From Ornithinimicrobium murale (GTDB taxonomy: Bacteria > Actinomycetota > Actinomycetes > Actinomycetales > Dermatophilaceae): a stretch of 39,532 nucleotides of DNA. This document shows, in pieces, positions 1 to 8,392 of the stretch. Under the pieces are notes generated by a model. That model had not been told where the DNA came from. It searched no databases and saw only the letters and a program-made list of their open reading frames with translations. The translations under genes and the position numbers were made by a program. The stretch is taken from positions 1-39,532 of the forward strand of contig NZ_QLVD01000025.1 of the NCBI RefSeq assembly GCF_003352835.1. Reading direction: 5' to 3'. The stretch's first letter is position 1. Each line of letters opens with the position of its first letter.

Positions 1-915
1 GCTGTACGGGCCGCTGGACAGCGCGATCGAGGGGTCCGGCAGCGTCTTCTCCGGCGACAGCCACCCGGTGTTCCAGAACTCCGCGGCCGGCGCGATCGCG
101 TCGACGTCACCCTCCTCGATGGCGGTGACGAGCTCCTCGGAGGTCATCCCGCTCTGCTCGGCAGCAACGTGCGCCGGCAGCGCACCGCCGACCATCAGCT
201 CATAGTCCGGGTAGGGCTCGGGGTAGGTCAGCGTGAACGTCTTACCGTCCAGCTCACCCTCCGGACCATCAGGCACATAGATGCCCCAGTCGCTGGCGAC
301 CGAGTTGAACGCCGGCACGTAGTCCTCGGCGGCCGGGTCATCCGCGGCCGGGGGCTCACCATAGATCGACGGCGGGTTGTTGGAGGCCCAGTCGAACAGG
401 AAGTCGTTGTACGTGATCGGCGTGCCGTCCTCCCAGACAGCCTCATCCGAGATCGTGTACTCAACCGTCAGCGGGTCCTCGCTGGTGACCTCATAGGAAC
501 CGAAGTCGGTGTCCGGGTAGATCGTGCCATCGGTGCCGTAGTACCAGAAGCTGGAACCCAGACGGCTGGAGACCACCGCGTTGTAGACCGAGTTGGTCTC
601 CGTGGTGTTGGCGTTCAGCCCGGCCCACTCGTCGGCGCCGACCGAGAAGTAGATGTTGTCCTGCGTGGTGGTGATGTCGCCCAGGTCGGGCTTGGCACTG
701 TCACCAGAGGCCGCCTCGCCGTCCTCCTCGCCATCAGAGGTCGCCTCGCTGTCGTCCTCCCCAGGGGCAGCGGAGTCGTCCTCGTCGTCCGAGTCGGTCT
801 CCTCTGCTGCGGTGTCGTCAGTCGTCGGGTCTTCGTCATCGGTGCCGGACGTGCAAGCGGACAGCACCAGGGCTCCCGCGGCCACAATCGCCATGGTTGT
901 GCGCCTGATCTTCAA
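1..915 (-). CDS. ABC transporter substrate-binding lipoprotein, family 5 (partial, C-terminus beyond window)
   Basis: The 305 codons present encode the N-terminal part of a periplasmic-type binding protein of the DppA/OppA/NikA family, which captures peptides or similar solutes outside the membrane for an ABC importer. I chose the TTG at 915 because AGGAGG lies four bases upstream and it gives a complete lipoprotein signal: MKIRRTTM, a hydrophobic stretch, then the lipobox LSAC. An ATG seven codons in (894) would remove the positive charges. After the lipid-anchored Cys comes a linker of about 45 residues that is mostly Asp, Glu, Ser and Thr, followed by the family-5 fold (for example DPLTVEYTISDEAVWEDGTP and FLFDWAS). 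The ligand cannot be told from this part. Any permease and ATPase genes would lie beyond the left edge. The gene continues past position 1. Confidence 0.88.
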   Translation of the reverse strand, partial: MKIRRTTMAIVAAGALVLSACTSGTDDEDPTTDDTAAEETDSDDEDDSAAPGEDDSEATSDGEEDGEAASGDSAKPDLGDITTTQDNIYFSVGADEWAGLNANTTETNSVYNAVVSSRLGSSFWYYGTDGTIYPDTDFGSYEVTSEDPLTVEYTISDEAVWEDGTPITYNDFLFDWASNNPPSIYGEPPAADDPAAEDYVPAFNSVASDWGIYVPDGPEGELDGKTFTLTYPEPYPDYELMVGGALPAHVAAEQSGMTSEELVTAIEEGDVDAIAPAAEFWNTGWLSPEKTLPDPSIALSSGPYS

Positions 916-938
916 TGTTCCTCCTATTGAGCGGACAC

Positions 939-975
939 TGCCACAGGCAGGTGCCCGGCCCCCATGGCCGGCACC
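939..975 (-). promoter_or_regulatory. two adjacent inverted repeats in the leader of the binding-protein gene
   Basis: Two hairpin-forming sequences stand back to back between the priA stop and the lipoprotein start. One is TGCC-ACA-GGCA at 939-949. The other is a ten-pair stem at 950-975 built from GGTGCC/GGCACC and GGCC/GGCC with one bulged base and a five-base loop. No T tract follows on either strand, so this is not a standard terminator. The 220-base gap also contains a weak promoter-like pair on the minus strand, TTGGTA and TACCTT 18 bases apart (about 1013-1042). A role in controlling the transporter gene is a guess. Confidence 0.35.
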
Positions 976-1135
976 CGACAGACCTGCAACGCGCCGGGGG
1001 TGTGCGTGAGCCAAGGTATGCACTCACTCGCGTCAATACCAACACAAGTCGCCGCAAGGTGACCCGATCGTTATCGAGTTGATACGCAACGCTGCGGGGG
1101 CCGTGTGAACCATGGGCGTGGGTGTGCTGGTCGAG

Positions 1136-3304
1136 CTAGAGGTCCAGGTCCTGGACGTCCAGTCGGACCTCGAGGTCCCCGGCCTCCTTGCGCAGGCTCC
1201 TGGCCGCACGCAGCGCCTGCAGCAGGCGCGGCAGAGCGACCCCATCGGATGCCGCCCGGGTGGCGGTCCGGACCACCAGTCGTGCGCGGTCCTCGTCCGC
1301 TCGGCCGCCGGTGAGGGTGAGGGGCCCGAGCACCTCGACACCGGCGGATCCGGCCTCCTCACGCAGCCCGTCTGCGGCTCGGACCACAGCCGCCGAGTCG
1401 CCGGTGAGAACCGCCGTGCGCCGCACCGGAGGAAGTCCCAACTCAGCCCGGTCCTCGAGCTCCCGGGTGGCCAGCCACACCGGGTCCCAGCGCACCAGAG
1501 CCTCGACGGGCCGCTGACCCGCATGCGGCGGGACCCCAGCGAGCACCACGGGCGCCCCGGGTCGGGTCAGGGCGGCCGCGGCCATCCAGCGGCGGAGGGC
1601 CTCGACACCGGCGTCCAGGCCCCCGCGGTCGAGCACCGCCCAGCCGTCCAGCAGCAACGTCGCCGCATAACCACCCTCGGCCACCGGCTCGGCACCGGGA
1701 GTGGCCACGACCACGCTGGAGTGGTCGGGCACCGTCGGGACGACTCGCCCTGCCCGGGACACCACGACCTGGGAGCCGGGAAAGGCTCGACCGACCTCCT
1801 CGGCCGTCCGTTCCTCCCCCACGACGCGGGAACGACGCCTGGTGCCGCCGCACTCCCGACACGGATGACCATCATCAGGCTGCCCGCACCACCCACACTG
1901 AGACGCGTTCCCAGCCGCAGGCACCCGCAACGGCCCCGAGCAGTTGGCGCACCGCAACGGCGTGCGGCACTCCTCACAGCTCAGGCTCACCAGATAGCCG
2001 CGGCGGGGCACCTGCACCAGCACCGGGCCGGACTGCAAGCCGTCCTTGACCGCACGCCAGGCGACGCTGGGCAGTCGGGCCGAGGCCGCGGCCGCGTCCC
2101 TCGCCCCCTGGTGTCCCTCCCCCGCCACCGTGACCCTGGGGACGGTGGCGGCCAGGACCGGCGGTGCCGGGCGCAGGTCGGGCAGGTCCCCCCGCTGGAT
2201 CCAGTGCTGGATCTCGGGCGTGCGACCGTAGCCGCCGACGAGCAGGCCGGCTCCCGCCAGGCCCGCACGTCGTCGCAGCACCTCGCGCACGTGCGGGTAG
2301 GGCGCCCGCGGCTCCTGCAGGTTGTCGTCACCGTCATCCCACCAGGCCACCAGGCCCAGGTGGTGCACGGGCGCGAAGGCCGCCGACCGTGAGCCGATCA
2401 CGACCCGAACCTGATCCCGGAGCACGCGGAGCCAGGCGGTGTAGCGCTGCTCCGGCCCGAGGTCCGCATGCAGCCGGACATAGCTCTCCGGACCCACCAC
2501 CGTGTCCAGCGCCGCCGCCACGCGGTCGATGTCGCGGTGGTCGGGCAGCACGATGATGCTGCCGCGGCCTGCTCCGTGCACCGCCCCCACTGCCGCGGCC
2601 AGGGTGTGCGGCCACCCATCGGCGGCACCGGCGTCCGGCGCTGCCGTCCACGCCGCCCGCGGGGCCTGTCCCGCAGCGAGCCGGCGCAGCAGGGCGGGAC
2701 CGGCCGGGTAGGCCCGCCACCCCGTCGACTCCCCCCGCTCATCACTGTCCCGCCCACTGCTCCCACGATCGGCAGGGCCCGGATCGCTAGTACCCGGATC
2801 GACAGGGCCCGGATCGACAGCGCCCGCGCCGGCGGGGGCGACGGGGCCGACCCCCATCGGCAGCGACTTCTCCGCCCTGGCATGGCGGGGCGGAATGGCC
2901 AGGCGCACCACGTCGGCCATCGTCCCGGCGTAGTGGTCGGCCAGTTCCCGGCACAGGATGGCGATCTCGGGTGTCAGGACGACCTCCTCGGACACGACTT
3001 TGAGGAGCGGGGCGAGACGGCCGACGTGGTCCGCCTCCGCCTTGCGCGCGAGGAGATAGCCGTCGACGACCCTCCCGGCGAACCGGACGCGCACCCGCAC
3101 CCCCGCTCTGGCGACCTCACTGAGGGCTGGCGGCACGGCATACTCAAAGGGTCGGTCCAGGTGCGCCAGGTGGCTGTCCACCACCACCTCGGCCACCGGG
3201 TCGGTCACAGCCACCGCATCGTCGGGGACCTGCGCGCGGGAGGCCCGGGGCGGTGGCACGGACAAGCCGGCCAGCGTCGGCTGGTCAGCGCTGTCGTCGA
3301 CCAT
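1136..3304 (-). CDS. priA: PriA-like primosomal protein N' of the actinobacterial, probably helicase-inactive type
   Basis: The 722-residue protein has PriA architecture: an N-terminal DNA-binding domain (AEVVVDSHLAHLDRPFEYAV), a helicase-like core and a Cys-rich zinc module (about residues 415-465, with CEEC, CANC, CGWC and CREC pairs). The core is degenerate. Where PriA has a GxGKT Walker A there is GAGRGSIIVLPD, and the DEEH box is replaced by WWDDGDDN. This loss is known for actinobacterial PriA proteins, which are thought to act in replication restart without unwinding DNA themselves. The gene starts 11 bases after the metK stop and is the last of the mihF-gmk-rpoZ-coaBC-metK-priA series. 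A Pro/Asp/Gly/Ser-rich insertion of about 45 residues (roughly 155-200) has a repetitive coding sequence, with DPG-type tripeptides. The ATG at 3304 gives a plausible N-terminus. Confidence 0.9.
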   Translation of the reverse strand: MVDDSADQPTLAGLSVPPPRASRAQVPDDAVAVTDPVAEVVVDSHLAHLDRPFEYAVPPALSEVARAGVRVRVRFAGRVVDGYLLARKAEADHVGRLAPLLKVVSEEVVLTPEIAILCRELADHYAGTMADVVRLAIPPRHARAEKSLPMGVGPVAPAGAGAVDPGPVDPGTSDPGPADRGSSGRDSDERGESTGWRAYPAGPALLRRLAAGQAPRAAWTAAPDAGAADGWPHTLAAAVGAVHGAGRGSIIVLPDHRDIDRVAAALDTVVGPESYVRLHADLGPEQRYTAWLRVLRDQVRVVIGSRSAAFAPVHHLGLVAWWDDGDDNLQEPRAPYPHVREVLRRRAGLAGAGLLVGGYGRTPEIQHWIQRGDLPDLRPAPPVLAATVPRVTVAGEGHQGARDAAAASARLPSVAWRAVKDGLQSGPVLVQVPRRGYLVSLSCEECRTPLRCANCSGPLRVPAAGNASQCGWCGQPDDGHPCRECGGTRRRSRVVGEERTAEEVGRAFPGSQVVVSRAGRVVPTVPDHSSVVVATPGAEPVAEGGYAATLLLDGWAVLDRGGLDAGVEALRRWMAAAALTRPGAPVVLAGVPPHAGQRPVEALVRWDPVWLATRELEDRAELGLPPVRRTAVLTGDSAAVVRAADGLREEAGSAGVEVLGPLTLTGGRADEDRARLVVRTATRAASDGVALPRLLQALRAARSLRKEAGDLEVRLDVQDLDL

Positions 3305-3315
3305 CGGGCGGCTGC

Positions 3316-4530
3316 TCAGACGGCGGCCCGGAGGTCCTCGATCCGGTTGGTCGCCTCCCAGGTGAAGGGACGCTCGAGCCCGGCAGCCTCCGTCCGGCCG
3401 AAGTGACCGTAGGCTGCCGTGGCCTGGTAGATGGGACGCAGCAGGTCCAGCTCCTCGACGATCGCGGCGGGACGCAGGTCAAAGACCTTCGTGATCGCGT
3501 CCTGGATGCGCTCGACCGGCTGGGTCTCGGTGCCGAAGGTCTCGACATACAGCCCCACCGGGGTGGCGGTGCCGATGGCATAGGCCACCTGGATCTCGCA
3601 CCGGCCCGCGAGCCCGGCGGCCACGACATTCTTGGCGACCCACCGCAGGGCGTAGGCCGCCGAGCGGTCCACCTTCGACGGGTCCTTGCCGGAGAAGGCG
3701 CCGCCCCCGTGCCGGGCCATCCCGCCGTAGGTGTCGACGATGATCTTGCGCCCGGTCAGCCCGGCGTCGCCCATCGGCCCGCCGATGACGAACTTGCCGG
3801 TCGGGTTGATCAGGAGCCGGTGGTTGTCGGTGTCCAGCTGCAGCCCGTTGTCCCGGGCCCGCTCCAGCACCGGCTCGATCACCCGGGCACGGATGTCCGG
3901 CTCCAGCTGGTCACGCAGCTCGATGCCCTCGGCGTGCTGCGTGGACAGCACGATCGTGTCCAGGCGCACCGCACGGTCGCCGTCGTACTCGATGGTGACC
4001 TGGGTCTTGCCGTCCGGCCGCAGGTAGTCCAGCTCGCCGGTCTTGCGGACGGCGGTGAGCTCCTCGGCCAGGCGGTGCGCCAGCCAGATCGGAACCGGCA
4101 TGAGCTCCGGGGTGTCGTTGCAGGCATAGCCGAACATCAGCCCCTGGTCGCCGGCACCCAACAGGTCGTACTGGTCGGCCGAGTCGTTCTCGCGCTGCTC
4201 GTAGGCCGAGTCCACCCCTTGAGCGATGTCCACCGACTGCCCGCCGATGGAGACCTCGACCCCACAGGTGCGCCCGTCGAAACCCTTGTGCGAGTTGTCA
4301 TAGCCGATGGCCAGGATCGTCTCGCGCACGATGGTCGGGATATCGGCATAGCCCGACGTGCGCACCTCGCCGGCCACGTGGACCAGCCCGGTCGTCACCA
4401 TCGTCTCGACCGCCACGCGGGAGGCGCTGTCCTGGCGCAGCAACTCGTCCAGGATGCCGTCGCTGATCTGGTCACAGATCTTGTCGGGGTGACCCTCGGT
4501 GACGGACTCGGAGGTAAAAAGACGTGGCAC
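3316..4530 (-). CDS. metK: S-adenosylmethionine synthetase
   Basis: MetK makes S-adenosylmethionine from methionine and ATP in the cytoplasm, releasing phosphate and diphosphate. The 404-residue protein is full length. The signature segments are present in order: [20 protein letters not shown] near the N-terminus, the hexapeptide-type [12 protein letters not shown] (about 125-136), and the glycine-rich phosphate loop [16 protein letters not shown] (about 273-288). The start is GTG at 4530, preceded by AGGAG with seven bases of spacing. It lies 75 bases downstream of coaBC and 11 upstream of priA in the usual actinobacterial order. The 75-base leader is too short and shows no fold resembling a SAM riboswitch. 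Confidence 0.98.
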   Translation of the reverse strand: MPRLFTSESVTEGHPDKICDQISDGILDELLRQDSASRVAVETMVTTGLVHVAGEVRTSGYADIPTIVRETILAIGYDNSHKGFDGRTCGVEVSIGGQSVDIAQGVDSAYEQRENDSADQYDLLGAGDQGLMFGYACNDTPELMPVPIWLAHRLAEELTAVRKTGELDYLRPDGKTQVTIEYDGDRAVRLDTIVLSTQHAEGIELRDQLEPDIRARVIEPVLERARDNGLQLDTDNHRLLINPTGKFVIGGPMGDAGLTGRKIIVDTYGGMARHGGGAFSGKDPSKVDRSAAYALRWVAKNVVAAGLAGRCEIQVAYAIGTATPVGLYVETFGTETQPVERIQDAITKVFDLRPAAIVEELDLLRPIYQATAAYGHFGRTEAAGLERPFTWEATNRIEDLRAAV

Positions 4531-4605
4531 GGACAGGCTCCTGAGCTCGACGGCGGCTGCTGGCTGGATCTCGGTGCCGGGATGACGGCCCGGCGGTGCT
4601 GCAGT

Positions 4606-5901
4606 CTATCCGTCGGCAGGGACAGCAGAACGGAGGTGCAGCAGGTCCGCCACCTCGTCCCAGACCGCACCCGCGACGAGGTTCTTGCTGGCCGGACCCA
4701 CGGTGCGTGCCGCGTCGGTGTCGGGGCGCAGCAGGTGCACCAGGGTGTCGTCCTTGCCGAAGGTCACGTCCCGGCCGACCTCGTTGGCCACCAACAGGTC
4801 GCAGCCCTTGCGCGTCAGCTTGTCCCGGGCGTGGGAGAGCACGTCACCCGACTCGTCACCCGTCTCTGCGGCGAACCCGACGATGAGCGGGACCTGGTCC
4901 GCGCCGCGATCAGCGACGAGACCGGCGAGGATGTCGGGGTTGCGCACCAGCTCGATCGTCGGCGCGGAGTCCTCCTGGCCCGGAGCGTGGGACTTCTTGA
5001 TTTTGGCGTCGAGGTAGTCGCGGGGACGGAAGTCGGCCACCGCGGCGGCCATCACGATCACCTCGGCGGCGTCGGCACGGGCCGCGAGGACCGCCTCCTG
5101 CAGCTCCAGCGCCGTCTCGACCTCGACCACGTCGACACCGGGGGGCACCGGCAGGTCGGAGTTGGCAGAGACCAGGGTGACGCGGGCACCCCGCGAGGCA
5201 GCCACCTGGGCGAGGGCATAGCCCTGCTTGCCCGAGGACCGGTTGCCCAGGAAACGCACGGGGTCCAGTGGCTCGCGGGTCCCTCCGGCGCTCACCACGA
5301 CGTGACGCCCCCGGAGCGCCTGGGCACCGTGCTCGGCCGGCGTCCCCCCGTCGTATGCCGTGTGCTGGCCCTCCGCGTCCGGCACCAGGGCCAGCGCCGC
5401 GGCGAAGATCTCCTCGGGGTCCGGGAGCCGCCCGGGACCCGTGTCGGCCCCCGTGAGCCGGCCGGCGGCCGGGTCGAGGACGCTGACCCCGCGCTCGCGC
5501 AGCAGCGCGACGTTGGCGGTGGTCGCCGGGTGGGACCACATCTCGGTGTGCATGGCCGGGGCCAGGAGGACCGGGCAGCGGGCGGTCAGCAGGGTGTTGG
5601 TCAGTAGGTCGTCGGCCTGGCCGTGGGCGGCCCGGGCCAGGAGGTCCGCGGTGGCAGGTGCGACAACGACGAGGTCGGCCTCCTGCCCCAGCCGCACGTG
5701 CGGCACCTCGTGCACCGCCGACCACACGTCCGTGGCCACCGGGCGGCCAGACAGGGCGGCCCAGGTCGGCTCCCCGACGAAGCGGAGTGCGGCGTCGGTG
5801 GGCACCACGGTCACCGCGTGACCCGCCTCGGTGAACAGGCGCAGCAGCAGGGCTGCCTTGTAGGCCGCGATGCCACCGCTGACGCCCAGCACGACTCTCA
5901 T
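4606..5901 (-). CDS. coaBC: bifunctional phosphopantothenoylcysteine decarboxylase / phosphopantothenate-cysteine ligase
   Basis: CoaBC carries out two successive steps of coenzyme A synthesis: CTP-dependent joining of phosphopantothenate with cysteine (CoaB, C-terminal half), then FMN-dependent decarboxylation to phosphopantetheine (CoaC, N-terminal half). The 431-residue protein opens with VLGVSGGIAAYKAA, the flavoprotein nucleotide loop. It carries PAMHTEMW in place of the more usual PxMNxxMW, and then the CoaB part with SAGGTREPLDPVRFLGNRSS, DAKIKKSH and VGFAAETGD. The ATG at 5901 has an AGGGAGA ribosome site nine bases upstream. It follows rpoZ after 100 bases that show nothing recognisable and precedes metK. 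Confidence 0.96.
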   Translation of the reverse strand: MRVVLGVSGGIAAYKAALLLRLFTEAGHAVTVVPTDAALRFVGEPTWAALSGRPVATDVWSAVHEVPHVRLGQEADLVVVAPATADLLARAAHGQADDLLTNTLLTARCPVLLAPAMHTEMWSHPATTANVALLRERGVSVLDPAAGRLTGADTGPGRLPDPEEIFAAALALVPDAEGQHTAYDGGTPAEHGAQALRGRHVVVSAGGTREPLDPVRFLGNRSSGKQGYALAQVAASRGARVTLVSANSDLPVPPGVDVVEVETALELQEAVLAARADAAEVIVMAAAVADFRPRDYLDAKIKKSHAPGQEDSAPTIELVRNPDILAGLVADRGADQVPLIVGFAAETGDESGDVLSHARDKLTRKGCDLLVANEVGRDVTFGKDDTLVHLLRPDTDAARTVGPASKNLVAGAVWDEVADLLHLRSAVPADG

Positions 5902-6001
5902 CCGGATCAGTCTCCCTGCTGCAGGTATCGGCGGCGGTCAGCGCAAGCTACCAGGCCGCTGGGACAGCCCGCCGTGCCGACCTGCCGTCCCAGCCCGCCC
6001 C

Positions 6002-6265
6002 TCAGCCCTCGGGGCTGGTCGTGTGCAGCTTTCCCTGGTTGATCTCGTGCAGCGCGGTCGACAGCGGCTTGTCGGTCATCTCCGACTCGACGAGCGGCCC
6101 GACGTACTCCAGCAGGCCCTCGGACAGCTGTGAGTAGTAGGCGTTGATCTGGCGTGCACGCTTGGCGGCGTAGATCACCAGCGCGTACTTGGAGTCCGCG
6201 CGCTGCAGCAGGTCGTCGATGGGCGGGTTGGTGATGCCGTCGGGGTGGGCGATTGTCCCAATCAC
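6002..6265 (-). CDS. rpoZ: RNA polymerase omega subunit
   Basis: Omega is the small subunit that clamps the beta-prime chain and helps assemble RNA polymerase. The 87-residue protein carries the actinobacterial pattern [11 protein letters not shown], the helix [17 protein letters not shown], and a C-terminal half with [13 protein letters not shown]. The start is GTG at 6265, which overlaps the gmk stop by four bases (GTGA), so translation is probably coupled to gmk. A GAGG element lies eleven bases upstream. Gene order gmk-rpoZ-coaBC-metK is standard for the phylum. Confidence 0.96.
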   Translation of the reverse strand: MIGTIAHPDGITNPPIDDLLQRADSKYALVIYAAKRARQINAYYSQLSEGLLEYVGPLVESEMTDKPLSTALHEINQGKLHTTSPEG

Positions 6266-6954
6266 GTCAGGTGTGTCCTCGTCGTCTCGGTGCGCAGCCC
6301 GGGCTCGTCGACCTCGACCGGATGGGTCGCGTCGACGCCGGTGCTGCGGGGGTCAAACATCAATGATACGAGTTCCTCGCCCGCACGTGAAACGTCGTCG
6401 TTCACGATCTGGGCGTCGAACTCGGAAGCAGCCGCCAGTTCGGTGCGCGCGGTCTGCAGTCTGGTCTGCTGTTCGGCCTCGGTCTCGGTGCCCCGGCCGA
6501 TCAGCCGGTCCACCAGATCCTCCCAGGAGGGTGGCGTCAGGAAGACGAAGAAGGCATCGCGCATGGCCTCGCGCACCTGCCGCGCCCCCGCCAGGTCGAT
6601 CTCCAGCAGCGCAGGACTGCCCTGGCTCAGGGCGCGTTCCACCGGACCGCGCGGCGTGCCGTACTTGGCGCGACCGTGGACCACGGCCCACTCCAGGAAC
6701 TCGCCCGCCTCGCGCAACCGCTCGAACTCCTGGTCATCGACGAAGTGATAGTGCACCCCGTCGACCTCTCCGGGCCGCGGCTCGCGAGTGGTCATCGAGA
6801 CCGACAACCAGACGGAGGGGTGGTGTCGGCGCACATAGGCGGCGACGGTCCCCTTCCCGACCGCGGTCGGGCCGGCCAGGACGACGAGACGTGGGCGGCT
6901 ACTCGGGCGCTCCCCGTCCGGCGGGTGCCCCGCACCCTCCGGGGCGCTGGTCAA
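6262..6954 (-). CDS. gmk: guanylate kinase
   Basis: Gmk phosphorylates GMP to GDP with ATP and is needed for recycling of guanine nucleotides. The P-loop [14 protein letters not shown] is followed by the GMP-binding region [19 protein letters not shown] and by [13 protein letters not shown], all expected for the family. The N-terminus is uncertain. No ATG exists before the P-loop. I chose the TTG at 6954, just after the mihF stop, with AGGG upstream, giving 230 residues. A TTG at 6984 would add ten residues and overlap mihF by 23 bases but has no ribosome site. The residues before RLVVLAG are a loose Pro/Gly-rich tail. It overlaps rpoZ by four bases. Confidence 0.94.
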   Translation of the reverse strand: MTSAPEGAGHPPDGERPSSRPRLVVLAGPTAVGKGTVAAYVRRHHPSVWLSVSMTTREPRPGEVDGVHYHFVDDQEFERLREAGEFLEWAVVHGRAKYGTPRGPVERALSQGSPALLEIDLAGARQVREAMRDAFFVFLTPPSWEDLVDRLIGRGTETEAEQQTRLQTARTELAAASEFDAQIVNDDVSRAGEELVSLMFDPRSTGVDATHPVEVDEPGLRTETTRTHLT

Positions 6955-6961
6955 GGGGTGA

Positions 6962-7279
6962 TCAGCCCTGGTCGAAGTAGGCAAGCAGGTCGCGGGTCTG
7001 GTTGGCGCCCAGACCCCGCACGCGCCGGCTCTCAGAGATCCCCACCGTCTCCATGATCTGACGGGCGCGGACCCGCCCCACGCCCGGCATCGACTCCAGG
7101 AGCGCCGACACCTTCATCTTGCCCACGATGTCGCTCTCCTTGCCCTCGGCCAGGACGTCGGACAGAGACCCCTGAGCGTTCTTCAGCCGGTTCTTGACCG
7201 CGGCGCGCTCACGACGCGCGACGGCTGCCTTGGCGAGTGCGTCGGCTCGCTGCTCAGGTGTCAGCTGGGGTAGTGCCAC
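6962..7279 (-). CDS. mihF: integration host factor, actinobacterial type (mIHF)
   Basis: This is the small nucleoid protein of Actinobacteria that bends and compacts DNA; it is not related to the HU/IHF fold of proteobacteria. The start is GTG at 7279, because GAAGGAG stands five bases upstream and gives MALPQLTPEQRADAL. An upstream in-frame codon at 7312 lacks such a site. The 105-residue protein has a basic helical N-terminal part (AAVARRERAAVKNRLKN) and the helix-hairpin-helix segment MPGVGRVRARQIMETVGIS (about 71-89), followed by RVRGLGANQTRDLL. It lies between pyrF and gmk, as in Streptomyces. A 264-base gap before it should hold its promoter. Confidence 0.95.
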   Translation of the reverse strand: MALPQLTPEQRADALAKAAVARRERAAVKNRLKNAQGSLSDVLAEGKESDIVGKMKVSALLESMPGVGRVRARQIMETVGISESRRVRGLGANQTRDLLAYFDQG

Positions 7280-7368
7280 GGTTGCTCCTTCTTTGGTCTT
7301 CGACAGTGTCATACAACTAGATCCAACAACTGGTCATTCACTTGGTCTTGTCCCACAGGTCCTGCCCG

Positions 7369-7411
7369 ACTGCTCGGTCACACTCCAGCAGGCCTGCAAC
7401 TGCTCGGTCAC
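7369..7411. repeat. two 13-bp direct repeats 30 bp apart in the pyrF-mihF gap
   Basis: ACTGCTCGGTCAC occurs at 7369-7381 and again at 7399-7411. On the minus strand the second copy reads GCGTGACCGAGC, which differs by one base from GCGTGACTGAGC in the 32-bp repeats at 19099-19227. The repeats sit about 90 bases or more upstream of the mihF start, so they could be protein-binding sites for mihF transcription or a decayed piece of the same repeat family. The rest of this 264-base gap (7280-7543) shows only a second short direct repeat, AACCTAGCGGC, near 7508 and 7578. Confidence 0.5.
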
Positions 7412-7543
7412 GCTGCCGACCGCGCTGCGCTGCGCCATCCTGCCCCGTCTCCGGTGCGCACCCAGCCGGCGGGTCGCCAGCGGGTGTGCGTGGTGCCCTC
7501 CCCACCGAACCTAGCGGCATGGGAACAGCCTGCCAACCTCGGG

Positions 7544-8392
7544 TCAGCTCCACAAGCTCGGCACCAGCTCGGCAGTCAACCTAGCGGCTGCCGACCGGAT
7601 CCGCTCTGGGGACGGACCGACGGAGAGGATACCCCGACTGACGGGCACCAGCACGCGTCGCTCCAGCCCGGCAAAGGTCCGGACCAGGTCCTCGGGCCCG
7701 GCCCCCTGGGCGCCCACGCCGGGCGCGAGCACCACGGCACCGGAGGCGGCCAGGTCGATCCCCAGACGCTGTGGTGTCTCCCCAACCGTCGCACCCACCA
7801 CCAGCCCCACGTCTCCGACCGGGTCGACACCGGCGTTGAGCCGGGCCACCTCGGTGACCACGGCCCGGGCCACCGACGGCTCCCCCGCGTGCTGCAGGGG
7901 CGCGGCCTCGGGGTTGGAGGTCAGGGCCAGGACGAAGAGCCCGCGGCCCGTGGCGTGAGCCAGCTCGACGGCCGGGGCGAGGGCCCCGGTCCCGAGGTAG
8001 GGAGTGACCGTGATCGCGTCTGCGGCCAGGGGCGCGCCGTCCTCCAGGTAGGCCTGTGCGTAGGCCCGCATGGTGGACCCGATGTCACCGCGCTTGACGT
8101 CCAGCACGCTCAGCGTGCTGGTGCTGCGCAGCTCGGCCAGCAGTCGCTCCAGCACGGCGATGCCGGCCGAGCCGTGCCGCTCGAAGAACGCGGACTGTGG
8201 TTTGACCGCGGCGACCTCGCCCCCGACGGCCTGCAGAACCGTGTCGGTGAAGCGTGCCACCCCGTCGGCGGTGTCCGGCAGGCCCCACTGCGCGAGCAGC
8301 TCGGGGTGCGGGTCGATGCCGACGCAGAGCGGTCCGCGGGCCTCCATGGCGGCCACCAGGCGGGCGCCGAAGCGTGGTGTGTCACTGGGCAC
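7544..8392 (-). CDS. pyrF: orotidine 5'-phosphate decarboxylase, type 2
   Basis: PyrF removes CO2 from orotidine monophosphate to make UMP, the last step of the pathway encoded upstream. The 282-residue protein belongs to the longer bacterial subfamily found in mycobacteria: CVGIDPHPELL near the N-terminus, KPQSAFFERHG, and the catalytic segment SVLDVKRGDIGSTM holding the Asp-Lys pair, then TVTPYLGTGAL. The start is GTG at 8392, with AAGGAG six bases upstream, so it can be initiated on its own even though it overlaps the end of the PyrD-like gene by 11 bases. It is the last gene of the pyr operon. Confidence 0.96.
   Translation of the reverse strand: MPSDTPRFGARLVAAMEARGPLCVGIDPHPELLAQWGLPDTADGVARFTDTVLQAVGGEVAAVKPQSAFFERHGSAGIAVLERLLAELRSTSTLSVLDVKRGDIGSTMRAYAQAYLEDGAPLAADAITVTPYLGTGALAPAVELAHATGRGLFVLALTSNPEAAPLQHAGEPSVARAVVTEVARLNAGVDPVGDVGLVVGATVGETPQRLGIDLAASGAVVLAPGVGAQGAGPEDLVRTFAGLERRVLVPVSRGILSVGPSPERIRSAAARLTAELVPSLWS

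Noticed and set aside
4531..4605. SAM riboswitch before metK
   Set aside because: Only 75 bases between the genes and no matching conserved core was seen.
3253..5607. Very long plus-strand open frame opposite metK and coaBC
   Set aside because: Its composition (His/Asp/Arg/Gly-rich) is that of an antiframe of GC-rich genes, and the opposite strand encodes two complete conserved enzymes.
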